DNA of 64,000 bases from Gnetum montanum (Eukaryota; Streptophyta; Gnetopsida; Gnetales; Gnetaceae). Below are positions 11,382 to 21,665 of the stretch, in pieces. The DNA lies in assembly GCA_015680685.1 (NCBI GenBank), contig MNCI01037655.1:230818-294817 (forward strand). Direction: 5' to 3'. Position numbers and translations under genes: made by a program. Each line of letters opens with the position of its first letter. Within the stretch, counting starts at the first letter, position 1. Below the pieces are notes generated by a model. The model worked only from the letters and a program-made list of their open reading frames with translations, did no database searches and had not been told where the DNA came from.

Positions 11382-11394
11382 TGGTATCAGAGCC
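11382..11394 (+). other. Copia primer binding site
   Basis: TGGTATCAGAGCC is a perfect match to the usual plant initiator tRNA-Met PBS and starts immediately after the LTR. Confidence 0.95.
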
Positions 11395-11411
11395 ATCTTT
11401 GAAAATTTTCA

Positions 11412-12420
11412 ATGGTTGTCGATAAGGGAGTCTCATCTATGGAAATCATTATCTTGAGCTCTATTAGCCAATTGGGTGTTGTTGATCACTTATCTTTTTT
11501 CATCATTGGCCACAAGCTTAATGGCTAGAATTATCTCGCTTGGTCACAATCCATTTTGATCTTTATCACCAATAAAGGTAAAGATGAATACCTTACCAAT
11601 GAAGCAATCCAACTAAAGAAGGAAGATGCATCCTTTCAAGCATGGAAGATAGAGGATAATCTGGTTAAGTCATGGCTTCTCAATTCCATGATGAAAGAGA
11701 TGGGAGAAAATTTTTTCCTATATGAAAAAATAGTAGAAATTTTGGAAGTTGCTAAGGAGGCATACTCACATGTCTGAGTTGTTCGAGATTGAGAATATTC
11801 TTCATGATCAATTACAAGGAGATCTCAACGTCACACAATACTTCAACATTCTCACTTGTCATTGGCAATAATTAGACATGTTCCAAGAATATATATGAAA
11901 GTGTCCTAATGATGTCATGTATTACAAAAATATTACTGAAGAAGCATGCCTATACAAGTTCTTAATTGACCTAAATAAGAATTTGGATGATGTTTGTGGA
12001 TGGATTTTATCAAAGAGCCCTCTACCGAGTCTTTGTCGAGCATTTGTTGATGTCTGACATGAAGAGAGATGCAAGAAGATCATGATGGAAAAGTAAGGCA
12101 CATCTAACAATTTCAAAGCTTTTGCAATGACGACTTGTGGAGGATAGTCACCATTCAATGATGGAAAGAAAAAGAAGGAGAGGCCTAAATATGACCATTT
12201 TCACAAACTTGGTTACACAAAGGATTAGTGTTGGGAATTACACGACAAACCTGATGATGTCAAATTTGCCACTCTGAAGGATAGCAGAGGAAATTCGACC
12301 ACAACTAAGAAAAAATCAAAAATCACTACAACCACTCCTTTTAGCAAAGAACAACTTGAATTACTCCCAAATTTTTTTGAGTAGTAGCAAACTAGTTCAT
12401 CCTCCTCTCTCATAGCCACT
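11412..12420 (+). pseudogene. gag: Copia gag
   Basis: The ATG at 11412 lies 17 bases after the PBS and opens a frame with one stop (TAG at the WSQS block) up to 11777. The region HKLNG...NYLAWSQSILIFITNKGK...EDASFQAWKIEDN...SWLLNSM matches the copia gag N-terminal and UBN2-type domains. Decay then increases. A knuckle-like YDHFHKLGYTKD-CWELH at about 12187-12245 has Tyr/Phe in place of two cysteines and Tyr for His. A Lys-rich and Thr-rich linker leads to the protease. Confidence 0.8.
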
Positions 12421-12424
12421 GGAT

Positions 12425-14190
12425 TTGTTGCTCATAGAGGTAAAATCATGCATGCTTTCAATGTTAAAGGAAAAAATTCTACTATTTGGATATTCGACTT
12501 TGGGGCATCTGATCATATGACTGGAGACTCATGGTTATTTATTGAAATCAATACATGTAAGGAGAAGTGGCATTTTTGAATTGCTAATGGAACACATTCT
12601 CAAGTGGCTAGAATTGGAACAATGAAATTAATCGAGGATTTGACACTTCGCTCGATTTTTTTTGTTTCAAAGTTGGATTGCAATTTGTTATCTATCAATA
12701 AACTTACATAGGATTATAATTGTGTGACTAAATTTTTCAAAAACTTGTGTGATTTTCAAGATATGGATATGGAGAGGATGATTGGTATGGCTAAGGAAAA
12801 TGTGGGGTTATACCTAATCACAAGCAATAACTCTACGCATGGACAAGCTCTAAATGTTGGTAGTCTATGTTTTCAAGATTCATCTTCTAGTGTTTTTTTT
12901 CTCATTGAATAATGAAGTCATGCTATGCCACTATTGTTTAGGTCATTCCATGTTTTTGTATCTTGAAAGATTTTTTTCATCATTATTCAAGAGTAAACAT
13001 CCAAAGTTGTTCTAATGTGAAGTGTATCAATTTTCAAAGAATACACGAAGTCCATTTCTAAATCAATTATACAAACCTTCTCATCCCTTTTCAATGATTC
13101 ATAGTGATGTGTGAGATCCCTCTTAGGTAAAACATCTTTTAGGATCCTGATGGTTTGTGTCATTCATTGATGATCAAACTTACATGATATGGGTATATCT
13201 CTTAAAAGGAAAATCCAAAGTTGATCAAGTCTTCAAAAATTTCAGCATCATGATTCGAACTGAATTTCAAACAAAAATTTAAATTCTCAAAACAGATAAT
13301 GGCAAAGAATATTTTAATTTTTTTTGGAAGAATATTTATTGAGTCAAAGAATCATTCATCAAAGTTCCTATGTTGACACCCCATAACAAAATGGCATTGC
13401 AAAATGAAAAAATAGACATATTCTTGAAGTTGCCTAGTCCTTAATGTTTTCAACCAATGTTCCTAAATAATTATGGGGAGATGCCATCCTCATTGCATCA
13501 TTTTTGATAAATCAGATGCCTTCTCATGTTCTCAAGTTCCATACTTCACTACAAACACTCTTGAAATATTACCCTTCCTCTCAGCTTGTGTCTACCATTC
13601 CACTCAAAAATTTTGGGTGCTCAACTTTTGTCCACATCCATTGACAAAATTGAGGGAAGTTAGACCCATGAGCAATCAAATGTATTTTCTTGGGATATTC
13701 ATCAAATCAGAATGGGTACAAGTGTTATTCCCCAATCACAAAATGGTATTATCACTCCATGGATGTCTCTTTCTTTAAAAATCAACCCTTTTATCCCAAT
13801 ACTACCATTCAGTGGGAGAGTGAATATAATAAGGAATGCCTATCTTGGGATGTTGAGAATGATTTAGAATTCCCTCATAACATCAAAACTCCTATAGTTT
13901 TCACTTTTGAACATGTCAACCAAGCCTCCCAATTTACTCTACTCGAGCCCACTTCTCAAGAGCCTAACCCTAAGTTTAACCCTTATTTGGACTCACTAAT
14001 GAATTATGAGCTAAGTGTTCATTCCAAGAGAGGAAGTGCAAAACATCAAAGAGAACCTTCAAATTCTCTTGAAATCATCCAAAAGTCCAACTTAGATTCA
14101 TTAAATGAAGGTAACACAATTTCTGAGATTGTTACTAGTGATACTCTTGATGATTTGGGTTGGCCAATTACTCTAAGGAAGGTGGTTAGA
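12425..14190 (+). pseudogene. Copia protease and integrase region
   Basis: The protease active site is at 12485-12530 (IWIFDFGASDHMTG; catalytic Asp at 12496-12498). Copia normally has DSGAS, so Ser is changed to Phe. Integrase follows: CHYCLGHS near 12930 is the zinc-binding HHCC remnant, IHSDV near 13100 carries the first catalytic Asp, and TDNGKEYF near 13291-13314 carries the second. The QNGI-type Glu region (about 13388) has changed. Frameshifts and stops are many. The end (13690-14200) encodes a Ser/Pro-rich linker in an open frame of 170 codons. Confidence 0.8.
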
Positions 14191-14239
14191 TCATGCACTT
14201 AGCATCCTATTTGTAATTATTTCTCTTACTCTAAATTTT

Positions 14240-15360
14240 CAAGAAAATTTCTAGGCCTTTGTCACGAATTTGGATGCTATAGAGGTTTCTACTAATGTCC
14301 AAGAAGTGCTCAAAAATCCCTTATGGAAGGTAGAAGTTCTTGAGGAGATTCAGGCTCTTGAAAAGAATCAAACATGGGAGATAATTGATTTGCCTCCAGG
14401 AAAAAATCCAATTGGGTGCAAATGGATATTCATAGTGAAGTATAAGGAAGATGGCAGTGTTGACAGATACAAATCTCACCTCTTTGCAAAAGGTTTTACT
14501 CAATCTTATGGCATTGACTATCAAGAAACATTTGCTCTTGTAGCCAAGCTTAACATTATTAGGGTTCTCTTGTCTCTTGTTGCCAACCTTGATTGGCCAC
14601 TATTTTAGTTAGATGTGAAGAATGCTTTCCTAAATGGAGACCTAGAAGATGATGTATACATGAAAATTCCTCCAAGGTTTGAGACTCACACTATAAGGAA
14701 TCAAGTCTACAAGTTGAAAAGATCTCTATATGATCTTAAACAATCTCCAAGAGCTTGGTTTGATAGATTTACAAAGGTGGTGAAGTTTCATAGATACTCC
14801 CAAAGCCAAGCCAATCATACCTTGTTCATAAAAAGGTCCATAGTTATTAAGGTATCTATCGTAATAGTTTATGTTGATGATATAATTGTTACTAGTGATT
14901 TCACAGAGGAGATGACTAATTTAAAGGAGCCTCTTACCAAAGAATTTGGTATCAAAGATCTAAGAAATCTTAAATATTTTCTAGGTATGGAGGTGGCTAG
15001 ATCAAGGAGTGGAATTTCTATATCTTAGAGGAAGTATGTTCTGGATTTTCTTGAAGAATGTGGGATATTGGGATGTAAGCTAGCAGACACTCCAATGGAG
15101 ATCACTAAATTGGGGATCATAGAAAAGGGGGCTCCTATTAATAGGGGTTGATATCAATGGTTAGTTGGTAGATTAATCTATCTCTCACATACTCATCCCA
15201 ACATTGGATTCTCCATTCGTGTTGTGAGCCAATTCATGAATGAACCAAGAGAAGAACACTTGGAAGTGGTCTACAAAATTCCAAGATATTTAAAGTTGAT
15301 GCCAAGAAAAGGAAAAATTTTCAATAAGTGCTCAAGCCAAGGGGTAGAGATCTTGGGTAG
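14240..15360 (+). pseudogene. Copia reverse transcriptase
   Basis: Nearly continuous RVT_2 domain. It contains PLWKVEVLEEIQALEKNQTW (14319-14378), GCKWIF (about 14416), AKGFTQSYGIDYQETFA (about 14486-14536), LDVKNAFLNGDLEDDVYM (about 14609-14662) and the catalytic YVDDIIV at 14870-14890 (DD intact). KYFLGMEVA follows at 14972-14998. Only a few stops (one at 14609) occur before about 15010. This is the best-kept coding region in the left half and shows the copia inserted later than its host elements. Confidence 0.9.
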
Positions 15361-15365
15361 GTTTC

Positions 15366-15700
15366 ATGACTAATCGAAGATCTACATCAGCTTATTACAC
15401 CTATGTTTGGGATAATGTTATTACTTGGAGAAGAAAACAGCAATTTTTGATATCAAGGAGTAGTGTAGAAGCTAAATTTTGTGCTATGGCCCATGGTATT
15501 TATGAAGGAATTTGGATTAGAAGACTACTTGAAGAACTTAAAGTTAAGATTGAAGAACTAATGAAGCTTTTATGTGATAACCAATCAACAATTAGTATAG
15601 CTAAGAATCCAGTTCATCATGATAAGACTAAACATGTGGAGATTGATCAAGACTTCATCAAAGAAAAGATTGAAGGCAATGTCATCTAGTTAGTCTACAC
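15366..15700 (+). pseudogene. Copia RNase H
   Basis: NVITWRRKQQFLISRSSVEAKFCAMA (split blocks near 15415-15490), LLCDNQSTISIAKNPVHHDKTKH (15568-15637) and IEGNVI are canonical copia RNase H C-terminal motifs, including catalytic-type E in SSVEAKF and D in CDNQS. A frameshift separates it from the RT. A downstream segment (about 15700-15760) still encodes ADILTKALP in a neighbouring reading. Confidence 0.85.
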
Positions 15701-15807
15701 ACCAATAAGTTCTGAAATTGCTGATATTCTAACAAAAGCGTTACCTAGAAAATGTTTCGAAGAATTAGGTTCCAAGCTCAGGATGAACAATATTTTTAGC
15801 CTTACTT

Positions 15808-15816
15808 GAGGAGGAG
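15808..15816 (+). other. Copia polypurine tract
   Basis: GAGGAGGAG directly precedes the 3' LTR and primes plus-strand cDNA in this family. Confidence 0.9.
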
Positions 15817-16104
15817 TGTGAAATTATTCTAGGCAATAATCTCTCTGATTTGTTAATTTATTTGCTATTTTATAAATATAGGGGATTTAGTTCTATCTTT
15901 GATTGAAACTTATGAGGCATTATTAGAAGGTATCTTTGTTTTCTTATTTTGCTGAAGATTAGTTATCAACTTTCCCTATTCATTTTATCAACCTTCCTTG
16001 TACTTTTTCTCTTCTTTAGGAAAGTTGTTTCTTGTACTCATTATATATTGAAAAATGTGGTGAGACTTCTTATTCTTTATAGAATTCCATGTTAAAATTC
16101 TACA
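15817..16104 (+). repeat. Copia 3' LTR (288 bp)
   Basis: Partner of 11066-11381; ends CTACA followed by TSD CTTTA. Confidence 0.95.
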
Positions 16105-16109
16105 CTTTA

Positions 16110-16586
16110 CAATAGCATTTATTATACAGATCGATCAAGAGACTTATGCAAATCAAGTGTAGAACACACCCTNTGATCAAGAGACTTATGCAAATCAAGT
16201 GTAGAACACACCCTACCATTTGCATCAAATTTCAAAAGATATTTTGTATTCTTAGGCTTTTAAAACCAGTGATTTATACTCTCTACACATTTGGTTTTGC
16301 ACTGTTTGTTATAACATTTAATTTAAAGTTTATAGTTCTTTTTGTTTTGGCCATCTCATTTTCTTACCTCTCCATTCTTACTATAGTGTTAAACCTTCAT
16401 TTCATATGCTTTCATTGCAGTTTATTTCATTTTCATCACTTGGTAACAAACTTTTTAAGTCCTTAAGCGATTAGCCAGACTATTCAAGGTGCTCCAGTTC
16501 CTTTCAAAGCCTATGGATCTTGGAGTTAAAACTATTTTACATAGATCATTTTAGTTTTCTAACACTAATTTTTTTTCATTACTATA
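16110..16586 (+). repeat. Tat-A 5' LTR, right piece
   Basis: Continues the LTR after the copia and aligns to 49506-49936. It contains a contig-overlap artefact at 16133-16214. The end, ACTATA at 16581-16586, matches GCTACA at 49931-49936. Confidence 0.85.
16133..16214. other. Single N flanked by identical 40 bp: unmerged contig overlap
   Basis: N at 16173. Bases 16133-16172 are identical to 16175-16214. The matching region in the right LTR (about 49530-49565) holds only one copy, so the doubling is an assembly artefact. Confidence 0.9.
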
Positions 16587-17292
16587 GTTTTATAGCACTA
16601 GAAGGAGGGCCTCTGCCTAACTTTTCAATCCAAAAAACCCATCTACAAAACCATTTTTCTACTTGTTTTTGCTCTATATGTAGCATATCTATCAAAACAA
16701 AAACGATTTAGGTTTTTGGCAACCCAATTTCTTACATCATTGCCATATTTAATAGCCGGTTTCATAGTTACATATGAAAAAATTAATTTTAAAATTATTT
16801 TTGCTATCTTGCAGTTGTAGTGTACATCATTGCTTCTTTCCGTACATTTTTACAATTTAAAATTTTGTTTTCAACTATTGCAATGTAAAGTGTTTTCCTT
16901 GCTCTTGTTTCTACACATGCTAGACCTTTTCTAATTTTTTCTTAGTTTTATACATTGGTTAAAATTATTGTTTTAGTTGTAGTTGTAGTTTTATACGCTA
17001 TTGCTTCACAAGCTACAGTTTCATACGCTATAGCCTTACATGTTGTAGCCTCACATGTTGCAACTTCACATGCTATAGTCTTACACACAGTAAACTTTAC
17101 ACACTGTGAAGTCTTACATGTTGTAAGCCCTACATGCTGTAGCTCCATATACCATGAGCCTTATACGCTACAAGCTTATAGCTTGTTTAAGACACTAAAA
17201 ACCTTTAAAACCTTTATCACCTTGACTGATTAACTAATCCCCTATAGTTTATGCCTTTTGTTTCAATTATCCTATTGCACCACATCATTGTC
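16587..17292 (+). other. Tat-A leader with PBS-region palindrome and motif cluster
   Basis: Starts GTTTTATAGCACTAGAA, almost the same as the start of the Tat-B leader, so this is the PBS region of the lineage; I could not match it to a tRNA by eye. At 16975-17180 short words such as ATACGCTA, ACATGTTGTA and ACATGCTGTAG recur about every 15-20 bases. No coding region is supported. Confidence 0.6.
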
Positions 17293-18890
17293 ATGGCTAG
17301 GAATAGGGAATTTTCTTGCATCTATGATCCTAAGAACTCAACTGTAATGGAGTGTTGGCAGTCTCTTAGGCTTATGGGACGCAACACCACATACGCCAAC
17401 ATTATTGATGACTACTATAATTTCATTTGTGTGAAAATCTAAGCTGATCTGTCTATCCCATGCAAGGAGTTAGACTCTAAATGTGAGTTCGAGTTTGTTC
17501 ATAGGAACAAGAAGAAGTATGTTCCCTTCCCATATGACAAAATCAAACTTTCTAAAATTTATGTTAACTAGTTAGACCAAATGGTAGGTGCCAATGAGGA
17601 AGTTGTGGCAAGTGAGGAGGGTAGCTTAGGGAAGGATGAAGAGGATCAGGATGGGTTTAGGAGATACTATGATAATGATGCTCATGAGGAAGAACCCATA
17701 CAATAATCCATCTATAAATTATTTGTGAATAGCCCCTTATATATTTCACATAGGTGACTCCTACCACCTCCTTAGGTCAAACCTCATAACCAACTTCTTA
17801 GATCTCCTCCTTGTTGACAACCATGCCCTTTGTAGCCCAACCTCATTTCACATGACCACTACTAACTACAACTTTCATGCCATATCCTTTTACTATTTTA
17901 GCAAGCACTTCTTTGAGATCTCAAGTCTCACAAGCCTTTCATATTCCCTTCATGCCCTTCATTCCACAAATTCTCATTCATACCTCATTTTCTTTATTCA
18001 AACCCCCTGTAGCAGTGTCCATGAGACCTTACTAGACTATGTTGTCATTCATTTTAAGACCTCAAGTTGTTCAACCATCCATTCTACTAGTCACACAACC
18101 AGTATATCCTGTGGGTGCACCTTAGAGCCTAGACCAAGATTTTTAGCTAATCCAAACCTTACCAACAAGTTGAAAAAGCTTGAGACTAGCATCACCTAGA
18201 CAGTAAAGGTCATGGACTTTTACCAAGATGATCCTTTAAGCCCTAATGTCCCACAAATAAGTCTTCTTGTATGTGTCTCCATCCCTCACTTCACCAAGTA
18301 CACTGGTGAAGGCAACCCCAATGCTCGTCTAATTACCTTTCATTTGGAGTTCCTATTGTTGTAGGCTTGGCCACATATAGTGTTGCACATCTTTCCCATG
18401 TCCTTAGCTGGAAAAGTTCTTGACTAGTATCGGGCACTACCTAGAGGATCTATTTTCTCTTTGGATAACTTGATAAACCAATTTATTAACTGCTTTATGT
18501 ACAACTTGAAACCTAAGATAATGCTAGACCAACTCATGAAAGTGAGATAGGGGCCTCTTGAACCTGTCCAAAAGTTCATTCAAAGATGGAACACTAGACT
18601 TAATGAAATACCTAAATCCATCTTTAAAACACACATTTTGACCATTTTCAAAGGGGTAGTTAATGACTTTATTAAGTCTAAATTTTATTATTTGGATCCT
18701 TGGTTTCTCAATCAAGCCTTCTCCCAATTCAAGAAGATAGAAGAGGCAATCAAATCCAGTAATAATCCTACATATAAAACCTATAAGAATCAACACACTA
18801 AGAGGGATAGGAATAAGTGTAAACAAGCACATGTAACTGTGGCCATGGTGGCCNAAAACCAACCATTAGAGTGGTGAAGTGTTAATAGCC
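17293..18890 (+). pseudogene. gag: Tat-A gag
   Basis: The ATG at 17293 (MARNREF) was chosen because it opens a frame homologous to Tat-B gag: DYYNFICVKI (about 17409) against QHYNFLCAKL, and FEFVHRNKKKYVPF against YEFMYWNGKEFIPS. The capsid core is at about 18282-18740: PHFTKYTGEGNPNA, LPRGSIFSLDNLINQF, PLEPVQKFIQRWNTRLNEIP and FKGVVNDFIKSKFYYL. Each matches Tat-B gag (LPHFTKYN, ESVQRFIQRWSATFNEI, FKGAINDFIKSKLYYL). Stops are mostly TAG. The C-terminal zinc-knuckle segment present in Tat-B is absent and the break is at the N at 18854. Confidence 0.75.
18854..18854. other. N at a probable sequence loss in Tat-A gag
   Basis: Left of the N the sequence matches Tat-B near 39620 (TVAMVA against TVAAIA). 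Within about 90 bases to the right it already matches the protease start, Tat-B near 38200. In Tat-B these points are about 1.4 kb apart, so about 1.3 kb is missing here. Confidence 0.6.
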
Positions 18891-18924
18891 CCTCTCTTCA
18901 TAACTATTAGAGTTAGCTAGCACA

Positions 18925-19320
18925 AACTACACTGAGTACACATTGATTATGAAGTAGCCACAAATGTAATCCCCTTTCCCATGGTAAAATGTGTAGGCTT
19001 AGTTGAGCACATCAAGAACACCTCTACCTTTGCACTTAATCATTTAATGGGTTATCGATAGTGGTGAGAGGATCAATTTTTTTAGACTTCATGTCTAGGG
19101 AAAAATTCCACACATTTGTTAATTTCCTAGTTGTTAAAGAAATACCAAGCTTCAACTTAATTCTAGGAAGATCATGGTTGGTGAAGTTGCGAGTATTTTT
19201 TTCCCCAATCCACTAGGAGATTCATTTACCTTACAAGGAAGGTGAAATTATTATTCATGGAGATAGCATAATTCCTTTATCTATCAACAATGTTGAGTTT
19301 GAGTAAGGATTTGATTTGGA
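18925..19320 (+). pseudogene. Tat-A protease
   Basis: Retropepsin-like domain that would cleave the polyprotein. IDYEVATNVIPFPMV (about 18942-18986) is the active-site region. FNLILGRSWL (about 19150-19180) is the conserved C-terminal motif, and LPYKEGEIIIHGD follows to about 19265. Tat-B has VDDRVAANVIPYPIV, FNLILGRSWL and LPYAGGEVAIHGD at equal spacing. Neither copy has the canonical D-T/S-G. A frameshift lies near 19060. After this domain no coding region is seen on this strand until pol at 44391. Confidence 0.7.
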
Positions 19321-20007
19321 GTTTCAAGAAGAAACTCTTGTGACCTAAAACAAAGCCAAGGACCACAACAAAACCAACCAAGCCAATGCCAACAACATTG
19401 GGGTTATGAATGGATTTTTGGAAGAGCTCCCATTTAGTATCATAAACGAAGGAAACATGGAGTACAAGATCATGTAACAAAAACCTTATAAATTCCCTAA
19501 TCTTTCAAAGATTAGAAAGTAGTTGCATGATTAAATATGTTGCTCATTTTCTTCCTTGTACATATGGTGTGGCCATTTAATTAGTAGCCTTATTTATAGT
19601 TTTTATTTACATGCTTAAATTTTGCTTAACAATTTTTACATTGTTACATCATGTTTATCAATTTGCTTCATCACCTTATCTTACATTTTTACATCAATTT
19701 ACAACTTATGTTTATTTTTTATGTCTACATAAAAATACAAAACAAAACTAAAAATAGAAAACATAAAACATTAAAAACTTAAAAAAAATTTAAAATATAA
19801 AAACTAAAAATCAAAAATAGTAGCTAAAACTAGTTTTAAACCAAAACCAAAAAGTAACATGTAACACAACTAAAACGAATACAGTAGCCATAGTCACATT
19901 GTGTGATAGATAACAAAACAACAACAACAAAATATATTGTAGCCATAGTTGCATTATGAAACAGATAACAAAATAAAAATAATACATAGTCTTTAAGGCT
20001 ATGATAG
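19321..20007. other. Spacer between convergent protease and antisense gene
   Basis: AT-rich, with A-rich runs at 19735-19830; no supported ORF. Gag-protease and the antisense gene converge here. Confidence 0.5.
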
Positions 20008-20255
20008 CTAAATAAAAATAGCTACAACAATATAACAAAAACAACAAAATATGGCATGTTTATTAGTAGCTAAATCAAGCCATAGGGGGCGGGGGGGAGG
20101 AGGATTATCATCAACATCATCACCATCATCACTTGGGGCCTATAAGCAATAAAGAACATGCAAAAATTAGTAATCATAGTCGCCATGATCATACAACCAT
20201 AAAATAATCATAACAAAAAAATATAACACAAAAATTAAAACAAAATCTTGCAAAC

Positions 20256-21027
20256 CTCAAGAGATTCAAGAGTGATGTTCTTAGGTGTGAATTTTTGAAG
20301 GTTAGTCTCCAACCTATGAAGAATATATTCTTCACTCATGTTGGCCAATCAATATCTCCTAGATCTACTACTACCAAGATTTCTCCCTTTTCTATATTTG
20401 ACAACTTAAGAGGAGCATGGGAAAAGGTAGCCATAGAAGTTTTCCCAAATGCAATAGTGATCTAAGTAGTAGGAGAATCAACAACCACCACTAATTCCTT
20501 GAACTTGCTAAAGGTGTTCTATACACCTATTTCCTACATGAACACATATTTCTATTGTGCCATAGCTTCCTTGTGCCATAACTTTATATAGTTCTTCTTT
20601 TTTGCCATGTATGGTTGCTTGTGAGCCCTTTGCTTCTTTTTCCATTCTAATACCCATGCATAGTAATCTTGCCAATCCTTAGTCTTGTAGACTAATAGCT
20701 CCATCTGCATGTCCTCCATGTTGTTCCTAGCTAGAGCAACTTTCCCTTGGATAGCATTCCAATAACGAGAGCACTTGATCTCCTTTTTGCACAAGGAATC
20801 CCTATTGATCACATGGGCTTCTATGAACATCTTGTGGTCTTCGAGATTTCTTACTTTGTTTGCCAACTCCATTTCTTGCTTCTCCAATGCCACAACCCAT
20901 TTCCATAAGAACTAGTTTGAACATTGGGAGTTCCAAAATGTTTTTACATTAGATGCAACATAATTTGTAGCTCCTTTGTACAATCTCCATAAGAACTAAA
21001 AATCTCACATGGGATGCCATTTTACTT
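20256..21027 (-). pseudogene. Largest conserved exon of the Tat-A antisense gene
   Basis: Contains an open run of 113 codons (20893-20552), Lys/Glu-rich and helical in appearance with repeated charged residues (VRNLEDHKMFIEAHV, EWKKKQRAHKQ). It aligns along its length with Tat-B exon 35888-36705 (shared pattern N-V-x-L...W...YW...V...KD...EW...K...Y). It ends at donor GTTTGC after SEEYILHRLE...SLE and joins the next exon in phase 0. Confidence 0.65.
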
Positions 21028-21611
21028 TAGAAACTATCACATACAAAAACATCCAAAACATAAAAACATTAAAAACATTGAAAACATTTAAAAACATAAA
21101 AACTATGAAGCCATAAAACATGAAAACCAAAATATAGAAAAACCAAAAATGCAAGACAAAAATATTTTATTTTTTCTTACCAACATTAGCAGCCAATTGT
21201 TGCAGTCTGTCAATCATATCATCCATCATTCCTTTCATGAATTCCATCTTGTCTAGAGTCTTTGTCTAAGGTTTAGTGTGGAATGTCGATGTGGATGTTT
21301 CTGGAGGAGGCTTATGCACTACAAAAACTATAACAATCAATACAGTTTACAACAAGAATGTATAAAATTTGAAACAAAAGTATAGATAACACCAAAAGTT
21401 ACTAGGAAGATCATGAGACAAGTTCATTGGAGGGTTTCCTTCTAAAGGCATATCATCCAAGATGGAATCCAAGACATCTAATGCTTCCTTGGATGTCCTC
21501 TTCTCTTCTTCCTTACGTGTTTGTTCCTCCTTTGCAGTAGCTTGGGCAACCAAATCCTATTTCCTCCCTACAATAAACCAAAGTGAGTAAAAATAAAACA
21601 AATTAGTAAAT

Positions 21612-21665
21612 AACAATATAATGAAGAATAGGATTTGTTTTAGCAAAATTCTTCATTATATTGTT
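21612..21665. repeat. Perfect 18-bp inverted repeat in an intron of the antisense gene
   Basis: AACAATATAATGAAGAAT at 21612-21629 is exactly complementary to 21648-21665, with an 18-base loop. More partial copies of ATGAAGAATAT follow to 21760. Confidence 0.9.

Larger units (their letters stand above)
11066..16104 (+). mobile_element. Ty1/copia LTR retrotransposon nested in the Tat-A 5' LTR
   Basis: LTRs at 11066-11381 and 15817-16104, both starting TGT(A/G)(A/G)AATTATTCTAGGC and ending in CA. TSD is CTTTG (11061-11065) and CTTTA (16105-16109). Domain order gag, protease, integrase, RT, RNase H is that of copia. PBS and PPT are adjacent to the LTRs. The Tat-A LTR sequence continues directly on both sides, as comparison with 49490-49520 shows. 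Confidence 0.95.

Noticed and set aside
13473-13778. 101-codon ORF overlapping the copia linker
   Set aside because: Out of frame with the copia polyprotein and without recognised motifs.
16146-16466. 106-codon ORF with an ambiguous residue
   Set aside because: It lies inside the Tat-A LTR and starts within the assembly-duplicated 40 bp block.
17251-17442. Start of Tat-A gag at the upstream ATG 17251
   Set aside because: Homology with Tat-B gag begins after the ATG at 17293; the upstream residues (hydrophobic, MPFVSIILLHH) have no counterpart.
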